64,000 bases of DNA from Beta vulgaris subsp. vulgaris (GCF_026745355.1 NC_079210.1:30620616-30684615); one strand, 5' to 3'; shown: positions 1 through 11,062, counted from the first letter of the stretch. Notes: generated from the letters alone by a model not told the origin. Numbers and translations are program-made.

Positions 1-1419
1 AAGAGCCACACTTCATTGAGGAACTATCACACAAGAAAGAAAATAATGAGACTGATGCAGATTTGTCATTCTTATAGGCTCAAAAGCTCACAAGGCTTGG
101 TCTTATCTAGCCAACTTCTTTAAGAGAAGAAAGAAACTTTTTTTCTTCCATTATATTATGAATCTCTCAAGTTCGACTATTATATTCCAATTATATAACA
201 TTCCCAAAATCTTTTATTTCAAATTTTTTTTTATTTTATTTCAAAAACAAGTTAGATTACGGTTTCTTAACACTTACTAATCGTCATTCTCTAGGAAGTT
301 AAGAGGTGGAAGTCCTAAATTAAATGCAAATAAATTCTTAAAACTAATGCAAGCAAACGCATATTTTAATAAACTACGGACTGATTTTTATTTTTAATTT
401 GTACTTGTACTAACAGAAATAAATAACTTATACTAAAGTCCTACCAAAATTTCCGCAACACTTTTCTACAATGAGACAAGTAGTCCAAGTTCATAAGAAT
501 GTCAAAACCTGTTTTCCATCATATTGATGTTAAATACACAAATGCTTAGCTTCCCCCAAACTTAAGCTTTTCATTGTCCTCAATGAAACAAAAGAAAAAA
601 AAAATAAGCGGAAACTTAGATGGTTAAATGTATGTTGTGCTCGCTGTTGGAATATGTTTCATGTCTGCTTCCGAGCTGTAACTTTCCTTGAAAAAAATCC
701 AGAGCTCCAACAATCTTCTGTTGTTCAATGATGGCATCGTTATTTCATAATCCAGTATATCAAAGTTTGTTTCACTCTTGTGATGCCTTGGACATCTGCC
801 ACTGTATTAGAGGGCTATAGCCCTTGTCAGGTTCTGAAATTATAGTGTGATTGCAGATAACATTCTATAGAAGCAAAATGAGCAAATTATTAGTGCAGCT
901 TGTAAAAAAAAAAATACTTCTAATACTAGAAGAGGTTACAATCTGAACAAAGAACTGAGAAAGCAAATGAAATATTCTCAGCCTCAACCGACATAGATAA
1001 GCGCATACAATCCGGCTGGCAGAGTTCAGCATATAGTATGTGTCATGGTTTCGCTATCTCTGCAATGTTATTGAGTATATATCTTAACTCGGCTGTGCAC
1101 AAAAATTCAAGTTGACAACTGAACATGACCACGTAATTGATAAATTCAACATAAGACACATAATCAACAGTGGGCTCAAAACAAAAACAAAAAAATTCAA
1201 GTGTACACAAGCCGATCAGGGTTGACACTTGCTATCCCTAAAATCGTACGCTAGATTATATTGCACAATTCATGATTCACTGCTCAAACCTACTTACCAG
1301 CATGGGTGGGCATAAAACAATTAGGGTCAGATTAAATGTCCCAAGTGTGTGAACCACAGGTCATTGAATGATCAGTTTAAAAGAAAAAAAAAAAAGAATA
1401 ATAATCCTAATGAATCAAG
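1..1419. other. No recognised gene; probable 3' internal region of the gypsy element
   Basis: I find no credible coding sequence here. Positions 551-590, read on the minus strand, show a direct-repeat-flanked purine tract (TTTGGGGGAAG after AAGCTTAAG). It resembles the polypurine region downstream of pol in Athila/Tat elements and agrees in strand with the gag-pol remains at 1515-4250. No integrase or RNase H motif is visible between this tract and the RT remnant, so the internal region is deleted or replaced. The 3' LTR, if present, lies outside the window. Confidence 0.4.
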
Positions 1420-1506
1420 CTCTAGTTGAAACAAGCTCTACTTTAGTATTTTCTAGAATTTATTTGCTGACACTCTAGTTGAAACAAGCTCTACTTTAGT
1501 ATTTTC
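1420..1506. repeat. 34-bp perfect direct repeat, 53-bp offset
   Basis: A 34-bp sequence starting CTCTAGTTGAAACAAGC occurs at 1420-1453 and again at 1473-1506 without a mismatch. The short spacer suggests a local slippage or repair duplication inside the decayed gypsy element. Confidence 0.85.
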
Positions 1507-1514
1507 AACAACAC

Positions 1515-1700
1515 TTATTTCACTCTTTTTAGGGACCACATAACATGACTTACCCACTGAGAATCAGAAATAGGATAAATCACGTCGGCATCTAACCACT
1601 TAAGGATTTCCTTTTTAACTACCTCCATTATGGAGGAGTTTAACCTACATCGAGTTTCTCTAGTGGGTTTAACATCTGTTTCAAGAAAAACTCTATGCAT
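1515..1700 (-). pseudogene. Gypsy reverse transcriptase N-terminal fragment
   Basis: The minus strand encodes a fragment containing ETDVKPTRETRCRLN and VVKKEILKWLDADVIYPISDS. This matches the start of Ty3/gypsy RT: a PXR-type segment, then a conserved block on the lysine-rich helix followed by the GIIYPISDS-like motif. The catalytic YVDD block and everything downstream are absent. The flanking frame has stops, so this is a dead remnant. It belongs with the protease and gag remains at 2405-4250, in the usual order gag-PR-RT read leftwards. Confidence 0.75.
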
Positions 1701-2404
1701 GCATAAGGTGGGACTAATTCCATTTATGTCAGCTTAGGTCCATCCTATAGCCTCCTTGTGGTATTTTAGCACATTTACCAATTTATCTTCTTGAAATTGA
1801 TTTAGAGCATTGGAGATAATCACATGTAGGGTTTCATTTTCACCTAAAAATAGACATATTTTAGATGCGAGGGTAGTGTTTTCAATTCTAATTGAGGTGC
1901 TTTAACAATAGATACGATTAGTTTAGGTACAGACACTGGCAAAGAAAGATCAAAATTATCTTTTTCATCATTTTGCGAATCAAGACTTGCTACATCAGAC
2001 ATATCTACTAAAGAAACAAGCATTTTAGTTTCCTTGGTATCAGTAAAATCATCAGTCTCAAACAATTTTTCACACCACTAATTAAAAATTTCTTGAGCCA
2101 TCCAGTCAAAAGCATCAAAGGAATCAATAGTACTAACATTATTGACATCACTTGGGTATCTCATAGCATCGAATATATTGAACTTAATTATTTCACCATC
2201 AAATTCCATCGGCAAATTACCCTAATGAACATTAATTTTAGTCTTAGAAGTTTTCAAGAAAGGTCTTCCCAACAATAAAGGAACATTATCGGTTCTATCA
2301 CCCATATCAAGAACATAAAAATCAGCCGGAAAGACTAATTCATTTACTTTAACCAGTACATATTCTAAAACTCCAATGGAAAATGCATTTGACCTATCAG
2401 CTAA

Positions 2405-2611
2405 CTAAATAACCACATCAGTTTTAGACAAATATCCCACATTTAAAGTATCATAGACAGATTGGAGCATCACATTAATCAAAGCACCTAAATCTAGCAT
2501 GCATCTTTCAAATTTAGAATTACCAATTTTGCAAGGAATAGAAAACATGCCAGGATCTTTACATTTAGGGGGAAGCTTCTTTTGAATTACAGCTGGAATA
2601 TTCTCCCCCAT
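2405..2611 (-). pseudogene. Gypsy retropepsin fragment (Athila/Tat type)
   Basis: The minus strand reads FSIPCKIGNSKFERCMLDLGALINVM. This is the plant gypsy aspartic protease signature in which the catalytic triad appears as LDLGAS(I/V)NVMP. Here the serine after GA is replaced by leucine. Related coding continues rightwards in broken frames (2684-2986, a lysine/glutamate-rich linker containing MTLRSGK). The protein is interrupted by stops and frameshifts. Assignment to the Athila/Tat group rests on the protease motif, the gag type and the tRNA-Asp primer site. Confidence 0.75.
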
Positions 2612-3390
2612 ACTTACCTTTTCATAAGGACATTGTCTTTTGGTAGTACAAAGTTCCTTAAGAAACTTTGCATAACGAGGAACCTATTTATTATCATCAA
2701 GTAAAGGAATATTGACTTCAACTTTCCTCAAACTCTCAAGAATTTCATTGTCAAGAGCAACTTTCTTAGCTTTAGCAAATCCGGAAGGGAAAGGGGGCAC
2801 ATCTTTAAAACGAAAAGCATCAATTTCTGAATTAAGCTTACCCTTTCCTTCACGATCTTTTCTACTCTCTGTCTCTCCATTTCCCCCTATATTAAGTTCA
2901 TCTTCGGGTTTAACCTCTATCTCTTTTTCAATCTCGCGACTCTTTACCTTAGGTTCACTTAACTTTTTCCCACTCCTAAGGGTCACATCTTTGGCATTTT
3001 CTTTTGGGTTAGGAAGTGGTTGAGATGGTAGTTTACCTGAAAGTTGAGTTTCTATATTACTTAGAGAAGTACAAATTTGTCCTATTTGAGTATCTATGTG
3101 ATGAAGGTGATTTTCCGTGTTCTTTTGATACTCAATTCCATGATTGTGAACTTGGCCTATTTGAGTAGTTAATTGCTTAACTAAGTCTTCTAATGATGGG
3201 CCAGTAGATTGGGGTGGAGGGTTTTGCTGACCAAATTTCCTAGGTTAACTAGTTTATGATAATTGTGGTCTAGTTCCATACCTAAAATTTGGGTGATCTT
3301 TCCAACCTTCATTATAAGTATGTGAATAAGGATCATATTTTCTGTGAGATTGATTAGAGTAGCCTCCTATAGCATTTACATCTTCAGTTT

Positions 3391-4250
3391 TTAAAGTGGG
3401 ACAAGCATTAGTTGCGTGAGAAAACTCGGAACATTAAGACTCATTATTAACAATAATTTAGACACTAAAGTGGTCAAAGTAGCAATTTGTTGAGCATTTT
3501 CTTGTAGTTGAGATTTAACACCACTTAAGTTAATTTCATTTACTCTTTTAACTTCATTTCTAGTGCTATGTTGTTGAGTGTTTTGGGCCATGTCAACAAT
3601 TAAATTCCTAGCCTGAGTTGGTGTCTTGTCTTTAATACGCCACCACTAGCAGCATCAATCATACCCCTATCATTAGGCAACAATCCTTCATAAAAATATT
3701 GAATTAACAGTTGATCAGTTATTTGATGTTGTGGACATGAAGCACATAATCTTTTAAAACGTTCCCAATATTCATAAAGTGATTCCGAATTATGTTGTCT
3801 AATTCCATATATTTCCTTTCTTATGGATCCAATACGACTTACGAGAAAGAATTTTTCCAGAAAAGCTTTTTGTAAGGCGTCCCAAGTTGTAATGGAACCA
3901 GAAGACATAGTATACAACCAATCTTTAGCTAGATCATGTAGGGAAAATGGGAAAGCATGCAATCTTACTTGTTTAGTTTCAATTCCTTCAGGTTTCATAG
4001 TTGAACAAACAACTATAAATTCTTTTAAATGTCTATGAGGATCCTCACCTGCGTTCCCATAGAATTTGGGAAGGAGATTAAGAAAACTGAGTTCAACTTC
4101 AAAGGTTTTTCCAAGGTTGGAAAAACAATGCAGAGAGGTTCATCATCTAACTTCGGAGCTCCTAATTCCTTCAAGGTTCTTTCATCACCCATCTCTGAGT
4201 CTTCAAGTGGTCTATCTTGAAAGATGTAAAGTAATTTCTTTGGGCTAGCT
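3391..4250 (-). pseudogene. Gypsy gag (retrotransposon gag domain), decayed
   Basis: The minus-strand reading 3998-3600 contains LHAFPFSLHDLAKDWLYTMS, then ITTWDALQKAFLEKFF and ESLYEYWERFKRLCASCPQH. These are the diagnostic blocks of the plant retrotransposon gag domain in Athila/Tat elements (capsid-like protein packaging the element RNA). The N-terminal part (about 4000-4250) is out of frame. The C-terminal part (3591-3391) follows a frame break. Several stops make it non-functional. No zinc-knuckle CCHC motif is seen, which is usual for this group. Confidence 0.8.
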
Positions 4251-4335
4251 TCATTTAGAGTCTCAATGAACTGGCTTTGCGTTTGCGTACATTAATATAT
4301 ATGTTAAAATCCACGGAGAGACTAACTAATAAATC

Positions 4336-4353
4336 TCACCGGCAACAGCGCCA
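4336..4353 (-). promoter_or_regulatory. Primer binding site, tRNA-Asp type
   Basis: Read on the minus strand this is TGGCGCTGTTGCCGGTGA, close to the complement of the 3' end of plant tRNA-Asp used by Athila/Tat elements. It lies 5 bp inside the LTR edge at 4359, as expected for initiation of minus-strand DNA synthesis. Two or three differences from the canonical site fit an old copy. Confidence 0.75.
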
Positions 4354-4358
4354 AAATT

Positions 4359-5803
4359 TGGTACGTGTCATTTGCGTATGCAAATTAATATTGTATAATA
4401 CCTATCTTAACCTCAAAAAATATAACATAGTAAAGGATAAGTAGGGTCGAACCCACGGAGAGACTAACTAATTCACTAAAATCAAAGTTTAACTAAGTTC
4501 GGAAAACAAATATTATATATAAAGTTACACTATTATTTACGTTATGTACACCATTTTAATTCGATCATTGAGTAACTAAAGACATATTTTCTTCTTACCT
4601 TTCTTATAGTCTTCTTCAATATTCAGATTAGCATTTAGGTTAACGAATCATTGTCGCAGTTTATTGGATATTTTGCTCAATACAAACCTGAAATCTTGCT
4701 AAAATAGAACCAACCCCAATAAACTTGTTTTATAAGATCAGTTCAGATACTTAATAGAACTAAGATATGAATCGCTCACACTAGTTATATTAAGTCATTA
4801 CCTCTAAACGACTATTAAACGTTGCGCCTAATAGCAATTTAGCATAGTTGAAATACTTCATACAAGTAATCGTGCACTACTACAAGTATAAATATTAAAC
4901 TTTGTAATTCAACCAAATGAACATATGAATTGAATAAACCCCAAACTCAATAATGAAATACGATCAAACTTAACGTTTAATTGAAGAAATACAAATCAGG
5001 AAATTCAAAAATGATGCTTCACTCGATTAATCCAAGTATAAACAACAAGTTCAATCACAAAACTAGATAATCAAGGAATAAAGTAGGGAGAACATATTAT
5101 TAACGTTAGATCAAACAGCCGCTGCTCGATTTCGCCATCGGTATCGCTTGCTCGCCTTCTAATACAACTCGATCTCCTAGTCTTGGATCAGTCTTGTGCT
5201 CTAACTTGGTCTCACGACCCTCAATTCTCTGTGCTTGCGTCCCTTCTCATTCCAAAAATGGTGAATTTATATCTAGTTGGTGTAGAAGATATAATAAAAA
5301 AGATAGAATTTCGTAACCGAAAATCTGATAAACAAATCATATCTTGCGGTGAAGTAGTTTGTTAGAACACAAAATTCTCTTTGCTTGATATTTCTAAGAG
5401 GATGAATTTGGAGGAGTTTGTTAGATATTTTAGGTTCCTATCTCCTTTTGTTTCCTTTTGGTCTTCACGACACCTGTAATCCTCTAGTTTTCTTATTTTC
5501 TTTTTTTTTTCCTTTTTTTTTTCTTTCTTTGGCTTCCTTGGAAATTCCTTTTTTTTTTTTAATCTTCTTGTTATAGTGTTTCCAATTCTCACGTGCAACT
5601 TAGATGGAAGACTTTTGTAATTCTCTTGTTTTTCCTATAATAAGAAAACAACAACTAATTAATCTAATTATTTGATGTAATATAATATGAAAATATATAT
5701 TCACCATATAAGAAAAGTAGGGAAAAATATAAAAATAACACATGAAAGACAAATATTAGACTAAAGTTATGGAATAAAATTATAACTTATTACGCGCTTA
5801 TCA
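4359..5803 (-). repeat. LTR of Athila/Tat-like gypsy element (1445 bp)
   Basis: The boundary next to the primer site begins TGGTACG on the plus strand. The far end reads CGCTTATCA, giving the TG...CA form with an imperfect terminal inverted repeat. The outer 60 bp on the minus strand (TGATAAGCGCGTAATAAG...) looks like a plant Athila-type LTR start. It directly abuts copia RNase H sequence at 5804, so the gypsy element inserted into an older copia element. The second LTR is outside the window. Confidence 0.7.
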
Positions 5804-5812
5804 CAATGAATG

Positions 5813-5949
5813 ATGGACTCATAACTCCTCTTATGTCCCTACTACCACTCAATTTGGCTAATATTTTTACAAAGGCCCTCGGGAAACATCAGTTTGACAC
5901 TCTACTCTCGAAGTTGGGCATTTGGAATCCCCATGCTCCAACTTGAGGG
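5813..5949 (+). pseudogene. Ty1/copia RNase H C-terminus (truncated pol)
   Basis: The plus strand encodes LANIFTKALGKHQFDTLLSK followed by LGIWNPHAPT and a TGA stop. This is the last block of copia polyproteins (A-D-I-F/L-T-K-A/P-L). Everything upstream has been displaced by the gypsy LTR ending at 5803. The stop is followed immediately by a polypurine tract and LTR, so this is a real 3' end of a copia element rather than a chance ORF. Confidence 0.8.
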
Positions 5950-5953
5950 GGGG
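5943..5953 (+). promoter_or_regulatory. Polypurine tract of the copia element
   Basis: The sequence TTGAGGGGGGG directly precedes the TGTTAAAG start of the LTR. Position and composition fit the plus-strand primer of copia elements. Confidence 0.75.
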
Positions 5954-6130
5954 TGTTAAAGACATGACATATATATTTAGGGTTATAATTAGCAACATGT
6001 TACACTTGATTTATGGGATTTGTTAGGATAGTTTCCTAAACTCACTCCAATTCCTTTGTACTGTATATTAACCGTGGTTGATGAATGAAAAAGCAAGCAA
6101 AAAAAGATTGTGAGACTCAATATTTTCACA
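5954..6130 (+). repeat. Copia 3' LTR, short (177 bp)
   Basis: Starts TGTTAAAGACATGAC right after the polypurine tract and ends TATTTTCACA. Its right edge lies inside the right end of a MITE. The same MITE is uninterrupted at 17535-17793, which helps place the LTR boundary. Contains a TATATTAA box-like stretch. Confidence 0.65.
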
Positions 6131-6912
6131 TCCTATGAGTAGTGTCGATCAAGATTTCGAATGCGAAGAACAAAAGGGAATGGAGATAGTACTATTAAGG
6201 TCTTGCATTGAATTGAGGATAATAAATTAAGGCGATAATGAAAGTCAAACTAAGAAAAATGAAGATAAACTAAGGTAGTGGCAAGGGAAAGTTAAGATAG
6301 CTTGAGGTCATGATGAAAGAAAAAGAATGGTAATCGAGTTGATAAACTATTTTATGTGAAGAAAAATGGAAGGAGGAGGGGAACTATTACCCTCATTATG
6401 GGGGTAATAGTTACCCACCACCCCATAGAGTAACCATTTATTCTATATCACCGTTTTACTTCACCTTCATATTTCATAGCTTGATTTTTATTACCTCTTA
6501 ATCCTTTATCCTCAATCCAAGCTAAGCATGGCATAAATAGTTAAAATTTTGTTCAATTCATATTAGTCACCTCAAATGAAGAAAAGTAATATAATTTCTG
6601 CCCATTTAATGCTTGTAAAATGAAATTAATAAATACTTTATACTGCTTAGTGGTAGAGAACTAGTGACACATAGCAACTTAGCAAGTTACTATAGTAATA
6701 TTGTCGTTCCTACTGAGAGGAAGCCTTCACATTGTTACAAGAAGTCCAGTAAAAATCTTGATATCGTGCTCCTGTTGTCCTTTTCATCTTTGTCGAGAAA
6801 AACGTGAGTTTTGAACTACAGGGTAAAAGACTAATAGTTCAAGGACCACCAATAATTGAATTTCATTGTCTTTCAAAATCGGAGATGGTGGTCACATTTT
6901 ATTCATTGTTAG
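6131..6912. repeat. Segmental duplication, copy 1 (partner 17739-18573)
   Basis: From CTATGAGTAGTGTC onwards this region matches 17739-18573 closely, including non-transposon sequence such as the stretch around GTCGTTCCTACTGAGAGGAA. Similarity stops after TTCATTGTTA in both copies. It contains the right end of a Stowaway-like MITE, a Tourist-like MITE (6199-6533) and about 370 bp of other sequence. Copy 2 carries an extra segment of about 70 bp near 18040-18110. Confidence 0.85.
6199..6533. mobile_element. Tourist/PIF-Harbinger-like MITE (copy in duplication)
   Basis: Flanked by TAA on both sides (6196-6198 and 6534-6536). Ends are a degraded version of those at 17803-18199, where the inverted repeats contain CATGCTTGGATTG. 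The interior has the palindromic stretch CTATTACCCTCATTATGGGG. Confidence 0.55.
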
Positions 6913-7908
6913 CCGGGAGAGAGCCGGAGTTCAATTTGACTTGATATACCATAGCATCTTCGAACGTTGTAGGAAGCATGTATTTAGGAAGAACCCGCAA
7001 AGCATGTAATTTTGAGTAGGTAGTGATTAAGGAAAGAAATAAATTTTGTTTTAACTAGTTTGACAAGAATAATAAATATAATGAGAAAATTTTGTGACCC
7101 TTTGAAAATCGTATAGGTTACTTATACTTCAATTACAAACTATTAGAAATGAAAATATATTAAGAAGCCAAACGGGTGAATTATGAGCGATTGAATCTCA
7201 TTTCCTAAAATGCGAAAAAATGTGGTACATGAAAGGGTAAGGCTCGCTATTTGAGTTTTACTCCTTTCTTTTTTTCTTGCAATATTTGGTCATTTAAACG
7301 TCTAATTTTATCGTCTAATTAGTCATTTTTTTAAGACATTAACATCATACTTTTTATTAAACATTTAAACAATTGGAGTGGATGTTTGCCTACTAAAACT
7401 TCAACTACTTTAATTAGTTGACATTATTAATGCCATTTTTAGCATTTTACAAAAATAATGTTCACCTTTCAACAGTATTATTGTCTTTACATCAATCAGC
7501 AATTACACTAGTTGGCGCGGGTCGTATGCCCAGGATTCGGTGATGAAACGATTAGTAATTGTCATATAGAAGTCAGGAACGAACAATGAGTGGATGCCTT
7601 ACTTATTGCCGGAGAAAATATGATCTTATTTTTAAATTTATTAATATTATTTGTTCCTTTCAAGAATATTGATTTTTAATAAATTATTGTGATTTTCTGT
7701 AAAAATAAGTAAATAAATAAATTTTTTTAAGGAAATTTTTAGAGCGGGCCAGACCGGGTCAGAACCAGTGCGAGCCTCACACGCGCTACCTGACCCGGCG
7801 TTGGTGAGCCTTGCGTTGAGTCTTATATGTTTTTTTTTATCTTTTTCTGCAATTTTTTCCGTATTTCTTGTAGATGTTTTCCGTCGGTAAGTTATACTTA
7901 GCTATTAA
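6913..7908. other. Intergenic, no recognised feature
   Basis: AT-rich sequence without a convincing ORF or RNA gene. A short GC-rich island (7740-7810, with GACCGGGTCAG and CTGACCCGG forming an inverted repeat) stands out, but I cannot name it. Confidence 0.4.
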
Positions 7909-8216
7909 GGGGTGGTTTGGTTCATTATTTTTGGGTTTTAACAAACGAAATCAATTACCGATTCTCTTTCTTCTTGTTTGGTTCAACCCCACATCAATCC
8001 CTTACCATTACATGATGGTAATGGATTCTCCCAATTTGTTACCTTCCCCTCCCCCTCAAGTAACAAAATTCATTACTTGAAGGTAATGATTACCCTTCAT
8101 TTCCATTACTTGGCTTAAACCTAACACTTAATAAAAGTGTTCATTTTTATTACCATTTCCCTCCTCTGTTTGTGTCCATTCTCTTTCCATTTCATATATT
8201 GAACCAGACAGACACC
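7909..8216. mobile_element. Tourist-like MITE, TAA target duplication
   Basis: Left end GGGGTGGTTTGGTTCATT. The right end is the imperfect complement (reverse strand GGTGTCTGTCTGGTTCA). It is flanked by TAA at 7906-7908 and 8217-8219. The GTTTGGTT core and 3-bp TAA/TTA duplication are typical of PIF/Harbinger-derived Tourist elements. No coding capacity. Confidence 0.6.
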
Positions 8217-8219
8217 TAA

Positions 8220-9277
8220 GTGTTTTTTAATCTTTAAAATACTGATTCTATCTCTTAAAGGTGTTGATGACTCATGTTTTTTAAGAAATGCAGATTCATG
8301 GAAACTTCTGGAATTTCCCATATTTTTCTGTTGAGTCTACCTCCTCCATAAATAGGATTTTTATTTATAGCACTATAAATCACCTTACCGGCGTCTTCAG
8401 CGGGCATTGTACAGCCAAAAGAAATCATGAATGGAAATTTTGAATTTACAGCAGATAAATGCAGTTGAAAGCACCAATTCTTGCTCTATATATTATGAAA
8501 CATCATGTTACAATTAGCTAATTTCCATACCACTCAATAAATGTTCATCTACGCATTTAAGTTCTGAGGCCATCCCAGTGCACCACAGAGCGAAACTACG
8601 GATTCACCAAAGCATGAAAGTCAAGGAAAGACTCTGACGTACCCCACGCTGTTACTCCCTAGCCATATGATACCGCTTTCTTGATTGGACAGCTAAAACT
8701 TAATGGATTCCGCCTGAGGCCTTCTTGACTCGTGACGCATCAAATTCTACCATGATTATCAGAAGTTTAGAAACTCCACATATTAAAACATCCTTATTTG
8801 CAGCCTAACATCCCTATTTGCTTTATCCCATTTCTCCTGCTCGTGTATGTTTAGTGGGTGCCAGATTCCATCTTCATGTAAAAACATGCGTATTTTCGAA
8901 GATTTGCATGCACCTTATGTTGCTATTGTAAAAATAAAATAAATGAAGTAGTATCTACAAAGTAGACCATGCATGTGAAAATATTTAATTTGTATGAAAA
9001 TTAAACTGAATTTATTTTTCTTGAAATCTTCTCACGAGTCACGATATATGTAACTAACATAAGAACTACACTTATATATTCATGCACTGAACTGAACTTA
9101 TATTTATGGAAACTTACTAAAATAAGTCGCGAAGAACAGCGCGTAAGTTACACAAATTAAATCTAGTCCTTCCACCAGAGAAATGATGACTAAAAGGACC
9201 TCTTATTCATGCATAGCAAGCTTAGCTCTAAGGATGCAGCTAGCTAGCAGTACAAACTTAAGTCCATCGAAGCTAGT
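8220..9277. other. Intergenic / 3' flank of the Kunitz gene
   Basis: No gene recognised. Downstream of the Kunitz stop codon, the minus strand has AATAAG near 9205, a possible poly(A) signal about 70 nt past the stop. Confidence 0.4.
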
Positions 9278-9988
9278 TTAGTAGAAAGCAGTAGTAGTAG
9301 TAGCACTACTAGTATCAACCTTCTTGAAAACATAGCCGAAGAAGGGAAGATTTTGGTCAAGTGGTACAAGACTTAAGTAGGACAGATCACCATTTGGCCC
9401 TTTTTGAGTAGCATCGAGTTGTTCACAGTGTCTTCTTCTGCCAACAAGATTAGTATTACCTGGAGCTGGAACAGGTTCTACGAAACAAAACACGATCTTG
9501 TAAGAGGAGTCTCCGAATGCTTTTTCGATCTTGAACCAATTGCCGAACGTTTCGAAGGTCCCGGGGTTTCCGATTACCCCGTTGGTTGCGACGTAGGGAA
9601 CATGGGTTTCGTTGTCGAAAGTGAGCCTCCAGATGCCAGTGCTCCTGCACAAGGGTATAATGCCGAAGGCGATGTTCATTTCGTCGCCTTGAATGATTTG
9701 TTTTTGGGACGAGTCTGATGGGTAGAAGGTCACGGGCCTACCGTTATTGGTCCATGAGCCATGTTGGGCAACGTAACTGGGGCAAACACTTGGGGGCTTG
9801 AAAGTGTCGGTCAAGCCCCCACGACCAGCTGCTCCCCGGCCCGCTGTGAGGACATAGTATTGGGAACCTACTTCTAGTGGGTTCCCATCTATGTCTAGGA
9901 CTGGGGACCCCGCAGTTGTGGGGGAAGAAAGAAAGAGGAGGGTAACAAGGATGGTTGCGATTGCTTGGAGGATAAATTGATGAGCCAT
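9278..9988 (-). CDS. Kunitz-type (STI family) protease inhibitor / miraculin-like protein
   Basis: A single uninterrupted 236-codon ORF, as is usual for this intronless family. Residues 1-26 are a hydrophobic signal peptide (ILVTLLFLSSPTTAG), so the product should be secreted or vacuolar. Residues 30-38, VLDIDGNPL, are the Kunitz-legume signature at the mature N-terminus, followed by YYVLTAGRGAAGRGGL. Four cysteines (69, 114, 168, 188) fit the two conserved disulfides of the beta-trefoil fold. The loop where soybean inhibitor has its reactive Arg is here YPSDSSQKQI, without a clear P1 Arg/Lys in the usual place, so trypsin inhibition is uncertain. NET at 126-128 is a possible N-glycosylation site. 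The start is supported by the signal peptide and by a TATA box 90 bp upstream. A hAT transposon sits just beyond that TATA box. It is the only intact host gene in the window; defence or storage function is inferred from the family. Confidence 0.93.
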   Translation of the reverse strand: MAHQFILQAIATILVTLLFLSSPTTAGSPVLDIDGNPLEVGSQYYVLTAGRGAAGRGGLTDTFKPPSVCPSYVAQHGSWTNNGRPVTFYPSDSSQKQIIQGDEMNIAFGIIPLCRSTGIWRLTFDNETHVPYVATNGVIGNPGTFETFGNWFKIEKAFGDSSYKIVFCFVEPVPAPGNTNLVGRRRHCEQLDATQKGPNGDLSYLSLVPLDQNLPFFGYVFKKVDTSSATTTTAFY

Positions 9989-10077
9989 TATTATTGTAGG
10001 TACTTTGAATTATTATTGGTGGGTTGATTTAGGTTTGAGCTCGTTGAGGTTGGGGAGAATGGTGTGGTAGGAAGGCC

Positions 10078-10087
10078 CTATTTATAG
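10078..10087 (-). promoter_or_regulatory. TATA box of the Kunitz inhibitor gene
   Basis: The minus strand reads CTATAAATAG, a textbook plant TATA box, 90 bp upstream of the ATG. This predicts transcription starting near 10050 and a 5' UTR of about 60 nt. Confidence 0.75.
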
Positions 10088-10129
10088 AAGATTTGCTTAA
10101 GTATAACAGCCTTTCACCAGTACATTAAT

Positions 10130-11054
10130 CAGGCGTGTCCCTGATATTTTGGAGGTCTTGGGCAAACTAAGAAAAATGGGCCCTCCCCAATGTCAACTAT
10201 TATTCTTGACCTATATTGATTTGAGCATATTAATGGGCAAAGTTCGATTGAATATGGTTCGGTTACTCATGAAATCTGAATTCATTATAGTTTACATTTT
10301 TTATAAGGTACCCATTTTGTAACAGTTCCGCTTTGACATTTGCGATTTTATTAACATCAAATATATTTGACTATCCTACTTTATTGATTCTTACATTTTT
10401 TTTTTTTTTGTAAAATAGAACATTTTGAGTGTAATATACATTGTTATAAATTTAATAATATTTTATATTAACATTTGTTCTTATACATTAGTAATCTCAT
10501 AGTCGAACTAGAGCAAACAAACAATGTAAACATAAATTGAACAGATATATAAAATCGAAGGGGGTATCAAATAGCAAAAGCATAGTTACTCTATATGAGA
10601 AGGAAAAAACCACTTACTAAAGATTAAATAGTTATTTAAAACCATTAGAAATAAAAGAAAACTAAAAAAGGAAAAAAAAGAAACTGAATCTTTAAAATCA
10701 TTGAAAATGAAAGAAAACGAAAAAGAAAAATCAGAAAGCTGAAAGACTAAAAAAGAAAAAAAAATTAGAAAGCTAGAAGACAAAAAAAAAACAAAAGAAA
10801 ATTTAGAAAGCTAAAAGACAAAAAAAAAAAAGGAAAAAGAAAAATAGAAATGATTGCGGGTTCGAACCCCGGATGGGTGAAATGTAAGGGCTCAATAACT
10901 GAAAACAAACCAAGGAGCTAAAATTATACAAGATGAATATAATGCAATGCAAAATTACTTATCTTAACTTGTAGAATGCAACAACACGACTTGGACCTTT
11001 TCTCTCTGAGCCTTGGGCGGGCACCCCTCCTGTCCAGGCTCAGGGACGGGCCTG
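10130..11054. mobile_element. Non-autonomous hAT transposon (925 bp) with perfect 8-bp TSD
   Basis: Terminal inverted repeats CAGGCGTGTCCCTGA (left) and CAGGCCCGTCCCTGA (right, reverse strand) differ at two positions. The 8-bp target duplication ACATTAAT is identical at 10122-10129 and 11055-11062. An 8-bp TSD with CAGG-type ends defines the hAT superfamily. No transposase ORF is present; the interior is A/T-rich with long A runs. It contains GGGTTCGAACCCC at 10859-10871, which looks like a tRNA T-arm/B-box. It lies 42 bp upstream of the Kunitz TATA box. Confidence 0.9.
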
Positions 11055-11062
11055 ACATTAAT

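Noticed and set aside
2712..3023. Plus-strand 103-codon ORF opposite the gypsy protease linker
   Set aside because: It is the antisense shadow of the lysine/glutamate-rich linker; serine/leucine-rich composition and no domain.
5362..5598. Lysine-rich minus-strand ORF in the gypsy LTR
   Set aside because: It translates a poly-pyrimidine run within the LTR; low complexity and no homology pattern.
9404..9718. Plus-strand 104-codon ORF over the Kunitz gene
   Set aside because: Antisense to a clearly conserved protein with signal peptide and TATA box; no features of its own.
10586..10783. Phenylalanine/serine-rich minus-strand ORF in the hAT element
   Set aside because: Translation of an A-rich run; composition artefact, no transposase motif.
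10857..10875. tRNA gene
   Set aside because: Only a T-arm-like motif is present; no acceptor stem, anticodon or A-box can be paired.
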